A DNA stretch of 64,000 nucleotides, from positions 808,501 to 872,500 of the forward strand of contig OZ024862.1 of NCBI GenBank assembly GCA_964017155.1, given 5' to 3'. Within the stretch, counting starts at the first letter, position 1; each line of letters starts with the position of its first letter. The translations under genes were made by a program, and so were the position numbers. The notes under the pieces were generated by a model that saw only the letters and a list, made by a program, of their open reading frames with translations, had not been told where the DNA came from and did no database searches. This document shows positions 9,026-21,100 of this stretch, in pieces. This stretch comes from Oasisia sp. SBJ-2009. Lineage: Eukaryota; Annelida; Polychaeta; Sabellida; Siboglinidae.

Positions 9026-12000
9026 CAAGTATCAAATGTTGGCAAAAATACTGATATAATAGCAACATTGAGGTGGGTCCGACTTGTACATAAGTGCCAA
9101 ATAGTGAAATACTAAAAACAAATTGAGAGTATACGTGCTTTTATGAGAGAGTGCGCGTGAAGGTACGCGCCCGCAAGTGTAGGCATTTATGTACAAGTCG
9201 GGCCCACCTCAATGTTGGTATTATAACTGTATCTTTGCCAACATTTGATACTTGATTTTGTTAATTCTATCAATTATATTCATCTTGCGCATATTTATAT
9301 TTTATATACAGCGCGTCTTAGCAGACTTGTGAGGTCGATAAGACAGCGTGGTCGGCATAAACAAACTGTTTATCGCTCATTTCATATGCACAGCGCAGTA
9401 ACATGCACCGCTGCGCTTGCGACTGGCACAAATCGCGCTGTCTTTTCGACCTCAAAAGTTTGCCAAGACGCGCTGTTTATAAAACATAAATCCGCGCAAG
9501 ATGATAATAATTGAATGAATTAATTTAATCAAGTATCAAATATTGGCAAAAATACTGATATAATAGCAACATAGAGGTGGGTCCGACTTGTACATAAGTG
9601 CCAAATAGTGAAATACTGAAAACAAATTGAGAGTATACGTGCTTTTATGAGAGAGTGCGCGTGAAGGTACGCCCCCGCAAGTGTAGGCATTTATGTACAA
9701 GTCGGGCCCACCTCAATGTTGGTATTATAACTGTATCTTTGCCAACATTTGATACTTGATTTTGTTAATTCAATCAATTATACTCATCTTGCGCATATTT
9801 ATGTTTTATATACAGCGCGTCTTAGCAGACTTTTGAGGTCGAAAAGACAGCGTGGTCGGCAAAAACAAACTGTTTATCGCCCATTTCATATGCACAGCCC
9901 AGTAACATGCACCGCTGCGCTTGCGACTGGCACAAATCGCGCTGTCTTTTCGACCTCAAAAGTTTGCCAAGACGCGCTGTTTATAAAACATAAATACGCG
10001 CAAGATGATTATAATTGAATGAATTAATTTAATCAAGTATCAAATGTTGGCAAAAATACAGATATAATAGCAACATTGAGGTGGGTCCGACTTGCACATA
10101 AGTGCCAAATAGTGAAATACTGAAAACAATTGAGAGTATACGTGCTTTTATGAGAGAGTGCGCGTTAAGGTACGCGCCCGCAAGTGTAGGCATTTATGTA
10201 CAAGTCGGGCCCACCTCAATGTTGGTATTATAACTGTATCTTTGCCAACATTTGATACTTGATTTTGTTAATTCTATCAATTATATTCATCTTGCGCATG
10301 TTTATGTTTTATATACAGCGCGTCTTAGCAGACTTTTGAGGTCGAAAAGACAGCGTGGTCGGCATAAACAAACTGTTTATCGCCCATTTCATATGCACAG
10401 CCCAGTAACATGCACCGCTGCGCTTGCGACTGGCACAAATCGCGCTGTTTTTTCGACCTCAAAAGTTTGCCAAGACGCGCTGTTTATAAAACATAAATAC
10501 GCGCAAGATGATAATAATTGAATGAATTAATTTAATCAAGTATCAAATATTGGCAAAAATACTGATATAATAGCAACATAGAGGTGGGTCCGACTTGTAC
10601 ATAAGTGCCAAATAGTGAAATACTGAAAACAAATTGAGAGTATACGTGCTTTTATGAGAGAGTGCGCGTGAAGGTACGCCCCCGCAAGTGTAGGCATTTA
10701 TGTACAAGTCGGGCCCACCTCAATGTTGGTATTATAACTGTATCTTTGCCAACATTTGATACTTGATTTTGTTAATTCTATCAATTATACTCATCTTGCG
10801 CATATTTATGTTTTATATACAGCGCGTCTTAGCAGACTTTTGAGGTCGAAAAGACAGCGTGGTCGGCAAAAACAAACTGTTTATCGCCCATTTCATATGC
10901 ACAGCCCAGTAACATGCACCGCTGCGCTTGCGACTGGCACAAATCGCGCTGTCTTTTCGACCTCAAAAGTTTGCCAAGACGCGCTGTTTATAAAACATAA
11001 ATACGCGCAAGATGATTATAATTGAATGAATTAATTTAATCAAGTATCAAATGTTGGCAAAAATACAGATATAATAGCAACATTGAGGTGGGTCCGACTT
11101 GCACATAAGTGCCAAATAGTGAAATACTGAAAACAATTGAGAGTATACGTGCTTTTATGAGAGAGTGCGCGTTAAGGTACGCGCCCGCAAGTGTAGGCAT
11201 TTGTGTACAAGTCGGGCCCACCTCAATGTTGGTATTATAACTGTATCTTTGCCAACATTTGATACTTGATTTTGTTAATTCTATCAATTATATTCATCTT
11301 GCGCATGTTTATGTTTTATATACAGCGCGTCTTAGCAGACTTTTGAGGTCGAAAAGACAGCGTGGTCGGCATAAACAAACTGTTTATCGCCCATTTCATA
11401 TGCACAGCCCAGTAACATGCACCGCTGCGCTTGCGACTGGCACAAATCGCGCTGTCTTTTCGACCTCAACAGTTTGCCAAGACGCGCTGTTTATCAAACA
11501 TAAATACGCGCAAGATGATTATAATTGAATGAATTAATTTAATCAAGTATCAAATGTTGGCAAAAAATAGTGATATAATAGCAACATTGAGGTGGGTCCG
11601 ACTTGTACATAAGTGCCAAATAGTGAAATAGTGACCGCTGCGCTTGCGACTGGCACAAATCGCGCTGTCTTTTCGACCTAAACAGTTTGCCAAGACGCGC
11701 TGTTTATAAAACATAAATACGCGCAAGATGATTATAATTGAATGAATTAATTTAATCAAGTATCAAATGTTGGCAAAAATACTGATATAATAGCAACATT
11801 GAGGTGGGTCCGACTTGTACATAAGTGCCAAATAGTGAAATACTAAAAACAAATTGAGAGTATACGTGCTTTTATGAGAGAGTGCGCGTGAAGGTACGCG
11901 CCCGCAAGTGTAGGCATTTATGTACAAGTCGGGCCCACCTCAATGTTGGTATTATAACTGTATCTTTGCCAACATTTGATACTTGATTTTGTTAATTCTA

Positions 12001-12977
12001 TCAATTATATTCATCTTGCGCATATTTATGTTTTATATACAGCGCGTCTTAGCAGACTTGTGAGGTCGATAAGACAGCGTGGTCGGCATAAACAAACTGT
12101 TTATCGCTCATTTCATATGCACAGCGCAGTAACATGCACCGCTGCGCTTGCGACTGGCACAAATCGCGCTGTCTTTTCGACCTCAAAAGTTTGCCAAGAC
12201 GCGCTGTTTATAAAACATAAATACGCGCAAGATGATAATAATTGAATGAATTAATTTAATCAAGTATCAAATATTGGCAAAAATACTGATATAATAGCAA
12301 CATAGAGGTGGGTCCGACTTGTACATAAGTGCCAAATAGTGAAATACTGAAAACAAATTGAGAGTATACGTGCTTTTATGAGAGAGTGCGCGTGAAGGTA
12401 CGCCCCCGCAAGTGTAGGCATTTATGTACAAGTCGGGCCCACCTCAATGTTGGTATTATAACTGTATCTTTGCCAACATTTGATACTTGATTTTGTTAAT
12501 TCAATCAATTATACTCATCTTGCGCATATTTATGTTTTATATACAGCGCGTCTTAGCAGACTTTTGAGGTCGAAAAGACAGCGTGGTCGGCAAAAACAAA
12601 CTGTTTATCGCCCATTTCATATGCACAGCCCAGTAACATGCACCGCTGCGCTTGCGACTGGCACAAATCGCGCTGTCTTTTCGACCTCAAAAGTTTGCCA
12701 AGACGCGCTGTTTATAAAACATAAATACGCGCAAGATGATTATAATTGAATGAATTAATTTAATCAAGTATCAAATGTTGGCAAAAAATAGTGATATAAT
12801 AGCAACATTGAGGTGGGTCCGACTTGTACATAAGTGCCAAATAGTGAAATAGTGACCGCTGCGCTTGCGACTGGCACAAATCGCGCTGTCTTTTCGACCT
12901 AAACAGTTTGCCAAGACGCGCTGTTTATAAAACATAAATACGCGCAAGATGATTATAATTGAATGAATTAATTTAAT
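9026..12977. repeat. 3952-bp super-repeat, copy 1 (A-B-C-B-C-S-A-B-S)
   Basis: Units begin at 9026 (A with CATATTTATATTTTATAT and AAATCCGCG), 9530 (B), 10034 (C recombinant), 10537 (B), 11041 (C), 11544 (S), 11757 (A), 12261 (B) and 12765 (S). The unit at 10034 has class C head, right arm and spacer with TGTTTTTTCG, but ends GATGATAATAATTG like class A, so a switch lies between about 10458 and 10512. C at 11495 (GTTTATCAAAC) is shared with 7543. Confidence 0.93.
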
Positions 12978-15900
12978 CAAGTATCAAATGTTGGCAAAAA
13001 TACTGATATAATAGCAACATTGAGGTGGGTCCGACTTGTACATAAGTGCCAAATAGTGAAATACTAAAAACAAATTGAGAGTATACGTGCTTTTATGAGA
13101 GAGTGCGCGTGAAGGTACGCGCCCGCAAGTGTAGGCATTTATGTACAAGTCGGGCCCACCTCAATGTTGGTATTATAACTGTATCTTTGCCAACATTTGA
13201 TACTTGATTTTGTTAATTCTATCAATTATATTCATCTTGCGCATATTTATATTTTATATACAGCGCGTCTTAGCAGACTTGTGAGGTCGATAAGACAGCG
13301 TGGTCGGCATAAACAAACTGTTTATCGCTCATTTCATATGCACAGCGCAGTAACATGCACCGCTGCGCTTGCGACTGGCACAAATCGCGCTGTCTTTTCG
13401 ACCTCAAAAGTTTGCCAAGACGCGCTGTTTATAAAACATAAATCCGCGCAAGATGATAATAATTGAATGAATTAATTTAATCAAGTATCAAATATTGGCA
13501 AAAATACTGATATAATAGCAACATAGAGGTGGGTCCGACTTGTACATAAGTGCCAAATAGTGAAATACTGAAAACAAATTGAGAGTATACGTGCTTTTAT
13601 GAGAGAGTGCGCGTGAAGGTACGCCCCCGCAAGTGTAGGCATTTATGTACAAGTCGGGCCCACCTCAATGTTGGTATTATAACTGTATCTTTGCCAACAT
13701 TTGATACTTGATTTTGTTAATTCAATCAATTATACTCATCTTGCGCATATTTATGTTTTATATACAGCGCGTCTTAGCAGACTTTTGAGGTCGAAAAGAC
13801 AGCGTGGTCGGCAAAAACAAACTGTTTATCGCCCATTTCATATGCACAGCCCAGTAACATGCACCGCTGCGCTTGCGACTGGCACAAATCGCGCTGTCTT
13901 TTCGACCTCAAAAGTTTGCCAAGACGCGCTGTTTATAAAACATAAATACGCGCAAGATGATTATAATTGAATGAATTAATTTAATCAAGTATCAAATGTT
14001 GGCAAAAATACAGATATAATAGCAACATTGAGGTGGGTCCGACTTGCACATAAGTGCCAAATAGTGAAATACTGAAAACAATTGAGAGTATACGTGCTTT
14101 TATGAGAGAGTGCGCGTTAAGGTACGCGCCCGCAAGTGTAGGCATTTATGTACAAGTCGGGCCCACCTCAATGTTGGTATTATAACTGTATCTTTGCCAA
14201 CATTTGATACTTGATTTTGTTAATTCTATCAATTATATTCATCTTGCGCATGTTTATGTTTTATATACAGCGCGTCTTAGCAGACTTTTGAGGTCGAAAA
14301 GACAGCGTGGTCGGCATAAACAAACTGTTTATCGCCCATTTCATATGCACAGCCCAGTAACATGCACCGCTGCGCTTGCGACTGGCACAAATCGCGCTGT
14401 TTTTTCGACCTCAAAAGTTTGCCAAGACGCGCTGTTTATAAAACATAAATACGCGCAAGATGATAATAATTGAATGAATTAATTTAATCAAGTATCAAAT
14501 ATTGGCAAAAATACTGATATAATAGCAACATAGAGGTGGGTCCGACTTGTACATAAGTGCCAAATAGTGAAATACTGAAAACAAATTGAGAGTATACGTG
14601 CTTTTATGAGAGAGTGCGCGTGAAGGTACGCCCCCGCAAGTGTAGGCATTTATGTACAAGTCGGGCCCACCTCAATGTTGGTATTATAACTGTATCTTTG
14701 CCAACATTTGATACTTGATTTTGTTAATTCTATCAATTATACTCATCTTGCGCATATTTATGTTTTATATACAGCGCGTCTTAGCAGACTTTTGAGGTCG
14801 AAAAGACAGCGTGGTCGGCAAAAACAAACTGTTTATCGCCCATTTCATATGCACAGCCCAGTAACATGCACCGCTGCGCTTGCGACTGGCACAAATCGCG
14901 CTGTCTTTTCGACCTCAAAAGTTTGCCAAGACGCGCTGTTTATAAAACATAAATACGCGCAAGATGATTATAATTGAATGAATTAATTTAATCAAGTATC
15001 AAATGTTGGCAAAAATACAGATATAATAGCAACATTGAGGTGGGTCCGACTTGCACATAAGTGCCAAATAGTGAAATACTGAAAACAATTGAGAGTATAC
15101 GTGCTTTTATGAGAGAGTGCGCGTTAAGGTACGCGCCCGCAAGTGTAGGCATTTGTGTACAAGTCGGGCCCACCTCAATGTTGGTATTATAACTGTATCT
15201 TTGCCAACATTTGATACTTGATTTTGTTAATTCTATCAATTATATTCATCTTGCGCATGTTTATGTTTTATATACAGCGCGTCTTAGCAGACTTTTGAGG
15301 TCGAAAAGACAGCGTGGTCGGCATAAACAAACTGTTTATCGCCCATTTCATATGCACAGCCCAGTAACATGCACCGCTGCGCTTGCGACTGGCACAAATC
15401 GCGCTGTCTTTTCGACCTCAACAGTTTGCCAAGACGCGCTGTTTATAAAACATAAATACGCGCAAGATGATTATAATTGAATGAATTAATTTAATCAAGT
15501 ATCAAATGTTGGCAAAAAATAGTGATATAATAGCAACATTGAGGTGGGTCCGACTTGTACATAAGTGCCAAATAGTGAAATAGTGACCGCTGCGCTTGCG
15601 ACTGGCACAAATCGCGCTGTCTTTTCGACCTAAACAGTTTGCCAAGACGCGCTGTTTATAAAACATAAATACGCGCAAGATGATTATAATTGAATGAATT
15701 AATTTAATCAAGTATCAAATGTTGGCAAAAATACTGATATAATAGCAACATTGAGGTGGGTCCGACTTGTACATAAGTGCCAAATAGTGAAATACTAAAA
15801 ACAAATTGAGAGTATACGTGCTTTTATGAGAGAGTGCGCGTGAAGGTACGCGCCCGCAAGTGTAGGCATTTATGTACAAGTCGGGCCCACCTCAATGTTG

Positions 15901-16929
15901 GTATTATAACTGTATCTTTGCCAACATTTGATACTTGATTTTGTTAATTCTATCAATTATATTCATCTTGCGCATATTTATGTTTTATATACAGCGCGTC
16001 TTAGCAGACTTGTGAGGTCGATAAGACAGCGTGGTCGGCATAAACAAACTGTTTATCGCTCATTTCATATGCACAGCGCAGTAACATGCACCGCTGCGCT
16101 TGCGACTGGCACAAATCGCGCTGTCTTTTCGACCTCAAAAGTTTGCCAAGACGCGCTGTTTATAAAACATAAATACGCGCAAGATGATAATAATTGAATG
16201 AATTAATTTAATCAAGTATCAAATATTGGCAAAAATACTGATATAATAGCAACATAGAGGTGGGTCCGACTTGTACATAAGTGCCAAATAGTGAAATACT
16301 GAAAACAAATTGAGAGTATACGTGCTTTTATGAGAGAGTGCGCGTGAAGGTACGCCCCCGCAAGTGTAGGCATTTATGTACAAGTCGGGCCCACCTCAAT
16401 GTTGGTATTATAACTGTATCTTTGCCAACATTTGATACTTGATTTTGTTAATTCAATCAATTATACTCATCTTGCGCATATTTATGTTTTATATACAGCG
16501 CGTCTTAGCAGACTTTTGAGGTCGAAAAGACAGCGTGGTCGGCAAAAACAAACTGTTTATCGCCCATTTCATATGCACAGCCCAGTAACATGCACCGCTG
16601 CGCTTGCGACTGGCACAAATCGCGCTGTCTTTTCGACCTCAAAAGTTTGCCAAGACGCGCTGTTTATAAAACATAAATACGCGCAAGATGATTATAATTG
16701 AATGAATTAATTTAATCAAGTATCAAATGTTGGCAAAAAATAGTGATATAATAGCAACATTGAGGTGGGTCCGACTTGTACATAAGTGCCAAATAGTGAA
16801 ATAGTGACCGCTGCGCTTGCGACTGGCACAAATCGCGCTGTCTTTTCGACCTAAACAGTTTGCCAAGACGCGCTGTTTATAAAACATAAATACGCGCAAG
16901 ATGATTATAATTGAATGAATTAATTTAAT
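12978..16929. repeat. 3952-bp super-repeat, copy 2 (A-B-C-B-C-S-A-B-S)
   Basis: Units begin at 12978, 13482, 13986, 14489, 14993, 15496 (S), 15709, 16213 and 16717 (S), each exactly 3952 bp after its partner in copy 1. It repeats the A unit with CATATTTATATTTTATAT and the recombinant C unit ending GATGATAATAATTG. The one difference I noticed is A at 15447 against C at 11495. The near identity implies a recent duplication. Confidence 0.93.
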
Positions 16930-18150
16930 CAAGTATCAAATGTTGGCAAAAATACTGATATAATAGCAACATTGAGGTGGGTCCGACTTGTACATAAGTG
17001 CCAAATAGTGAAATACTAAAAACAAATTGAGAGTATACGTGCTTTTATGAGAGAGTGCGCGTGAAGGTACGCGCCCGCAAGTGTAGGCATTTATGTACAA
17101 GTCGGGCCCACCTCAATGTTGGTATTATAACTGTATCTTTGCCAACATTTGATACTTGATTTTGTTAATTCTATCAATTATATTCATCTTGCGCATATTT
17201 ATATTTTATATACAGCGCGTCTTAGCAGACTTGTGAGGTCGATAAGACAGCGTGGTCGGCATAAACAAACTGTTTATCGCTCATTTCATATGCACAGCGC
17301 AGTAACATGCACCGCTGCGCTTGCGACTGGCACAAATCGCGCTGTCTTTTCGACCTCAAAAGTTTGCCAAGACGCGCTGTTTATAAAACATAAATCCGCG
17401 CAAGATGATAATAATTGAATGAATTAATTTAATCAAGTATCAAATATTGGCAAAAATACTGATATAATAGCAACATAGAGGTGGGTCCGACTTGTACATA
17501 AGTGCCAAATAGTGAAATACTGAAAACAAATTGAGAGTATACGTGCTTTTATGAGAGAGTGCGCGTGAAGGTACGCCCCCGCAAGTGTAGGCATTTATGT
17601 ACAAGTCGGGCCCACCTCAATGTTGGTATTATAACTGTATCTTTGCCAACATTTGATACTTGATTTTGTTAATTCAATCAATTATACTCATCTTGCGCAT
17701 ATTTATGTTTTATATACAGCGCGTCTTAGCAGACTTTTGAGGTCGAAAAGACAGCGTGGTCGGCATAAACAAACTGTTTATCGCCCATTTCATATGCACA
17801 GCCCAGTAACATGCACCGCTGCGCTTGCGACTGGCACAAATCGCGCTGTCTTTTCGACCTCAACAGTTTGCCAAGACGCGCTGTTTATAAAACATAAATA
17901 CGCGCAAGATGATTATAATTGAATGAATTAATTTAATCAAGTATCAAATGTTGGCAAAAAATAGTGATATAATAGCAACATTGAGGTGGGTCCGACTTGT
18001 ACATAAGTGCCAAATAGTGAAATAGTGACCGCTGCGCTTGCGACTGGCACAAATCGCGCTGTCTTTTCGACCTAAACAGTTTGCCAAGACGCGCTGTTTA
18101 TAAAACATAAATACGCGCAAGATGATTATAATTGAATGAATTAATTTAAT
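16930..18150. repeat. A-(B/C recombinant)-S block (1221 bp)
   Basis: Units begin at 16930 (A with CATATTTATATTTTATAT and AAATCCGCG), 17434 and 17938 (S). The middle unit is class B up to TTTGAGGTCGAAAAG but has the class C CATAAAC spacer and CCTCAACAG left arm, so the switch falls between about 17734 and 17766. It closes the 3952-bp period: the sequence tracks copies 1 and 2 up to that switch. Confidence 0.9.
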
Positions 18151-21100
18151 CAAGTATCAAATGTTGGCAAAAATACTGATATAATAGCAACATTGAGGTG
18201 GGTCCGACTTGTACATAAGTGCCAAATAGTGAAATACTAAAAACAAATTGAGAGTATACGTGCTTTTATGAGAGAGTGCGCGTGAAGGTACGCGCCCGCA
18301 AGTGTAGGCATTTATGTACAAGTCGGGCCCACCTCAATGTTGGTATTATAACTGTATCTTTGCCAACATTTGATACTTGATTTTGTTAATTCTATCAATT
18401 ATATTCATCTTGCGCATATTTATATTTTATATACAGCGCGTCTTAGCAGACTTGTGAGGTCGATAAGACAGCGTGGTCGGCATAAACAAACTGTTTATCG
18501 CTCATTTCATATGCACAGCGCAGTAACATGCACCGCTGCGCTTGCGACTGGCACAAATCGCGCTGTCTTTTCGACCTCAAAAGTTTGCCAAGACGCGCTG
18601 TTTATAAAACATAAATCCGCGCAAGATGATAATAATTGAATGAATTAATTTAATCAAGTATCAAATATTGGCAAAAATACTGATATAATAGCAACATAGA
18701 GGTGGGTCCGACTTGTACATAAGTGCCAAATAGTGAAATACTGAAAACAAATTGAGAGTATACGTGCTTTTATGAGAGAGTGCGCGTGAAGGTACGCCCC
18801 CGCAAGTGTAGGCATTTATGTACAAGTCGGGCCCACCTCAATGTTGGTATTATAACTGTATCTTTGCCAACATTTGATACTTGATTTTGTTAATTCAATC
18901 AATTATACTCATCTTGCGCATATTTATGTTTTATATACAGCGCGTCTTAGCAGACTTTTGAGGTCGAAAAGACAGCGTGGTCGGCAAAAACAAACTGTTT
19001 ATCGCCCATTTCATATGCACAGCCCAGTAACATGCACCGCTGCGCTTGCGACTGGCACAAATCGCGCTGTCTTTTCGACCTCAAAAGTTTGCCAAGACGC
19101 GCTGTTTATAAAACATAAATACGCGCAAGATGATTATAATTGAATGAATTAATTTAATCAAGTATCAAATGTTGGCAAAAATACAGATATAATAGCAACA
19201 TTGAGGTGGGTCCGACTTGCACATAAGTGCCAAATAGTGAAATACTGAAAACAATTGAGAGTATACGTGCTTTTATGAGAGAGTGCGCGTTAAGGTACGC
19301 GCCCGCAAGTGTAGGCATTTATGTACAAGTCGGGCCCACCTCAATGTTGGTATTATAACTGTATCTTTGCCAACATTTGATACTTGATTTTGTTAATTCT
19401 ATCAATTATATTCATCTTGCGCATGTTTATGTTTTATATACAGCGCGTCTTAGCAGACTTTTGAGGTCGAAAAGACAGCGTGGTCGGCATAAACAAACTG
19501 TTTATCGCCCATTTCATATGCACAGCCCAGTAACATGCACCGCTGCGCTTGCGACTGGCACAAATCGCGCTGTTTTTTCGACCTCAAAAGTTTGCCAAGA
19601 CGCGCTGTTTATAAAACATAAATACGCGCAAGATGATTATAATTGAATGAATTAATTTAATCAAGTATCAAATGTTGGCAAAAAATAGTGATATAATAGC
19701 AACATTGAGGTGGGTCCGACTTGTACATAAGTGCCAAATAGTGAAATAGTGACCGCTGCGCTTGCGACTGGCACAAATCGCGCTGTCTTTTCGACCTAAA
19801 CAGTTTGCCAAGACGCGCTGTTTATAAAACATAAATACGCGCAAGATGATTATAATTGAATGAATTAATTTAATCAAGTATCAAATGTTGGCAAAAATAC
19901 AGATATAATAGCAACATTGAGGTGGGTCCGACTTTCACATAAGTGCCAAATAGTGAAATACTGAAAACAATTGAGAGTATACGTGCTTTTATGAGAGAGT
20001 GCGCGTGAAGGTACGCGCCCGCAAGTGTTGGCACTTATGTACAAGACGGGCCCACCTCAATTTTGGTATTATAACTGTATCTTTGCCAACATTTGATACT
20101 TGATTTTGTTAATTCAATCAATTATAATCATCTTGCGCATATTTATGTTTTATATACAGCGCGTCTTAGCAGACTTTTGAGGTCGAAAAGACAGCGTGGT
20201 CGGCAAAAACAAACTGTTTATCGCCCATTTCATATGCACAGCCCAGTAACATGCACCGCTGCGCTTGCGACTGGCACAAATCGCGCTGTCTTTTCGACCT
20301 CAAAAGTTTGCCAAGACGCGCTGTTTATAAAACATAAATACGCGCAAGATGATTATAATTGAATGAATTAATTTAATCAAGTATCAAATGTTGGCAAAAA
20401 TACAGATATAATAGCAACATTGAGGTGGGTCCGACTTGCACATAAGTGCCAAATAGTGAAATACTGAAAACAATTGAGAGTATACGTGCTTTTATGAGAG
20501 AGTGCGCGTTAAGGTACGCGCCCGCAAGTGTAGGCATTTATGTACAAGTCGGGCCCACCTCAATGTTGGTATTATAACTGTATCTTTGCCAACATTTGAT
20601 ACTTGATTTTGTTAATTCTATCAATTATATTCATCTTGCGCATGTTTATGTTTTATATACAGCGCGTCTTAGCAGACTTTTGAGGTCGAAAAGACAGCGT
20701 GGTCGGCATAAACAAACTGTTTATCGCCCATTTCATATGCACAGCCCAGTAACATGCACCGCTGCGCTTGCGACTGGCACAAATCGCGCTGTTTTTTCGA
20801 CCTCAAAAGTTTGCCAAGACGCGCTGTTTATAAAACATAAATACGCGCAAGATGATTATAATTGAATGAATTAATTTAATCAAGTATCAAATGTTGGCAA
20901 AAAATAGTGATATAATAGCAACATTGAGGTGGGTCCGACTTGTACATAAGTGCCAAATAGTGAAATAGTGACCGCTGCGCTTGCGACTGGCACAAATCGC
21001 GCTGTCTTTTCGACCTAAACAGTTTGCCAAGACGCGCTGTTTATAAAACATAAATACGCGCAAGATGATTATAATTGAATGAATTAATTTAATCAAGTAT

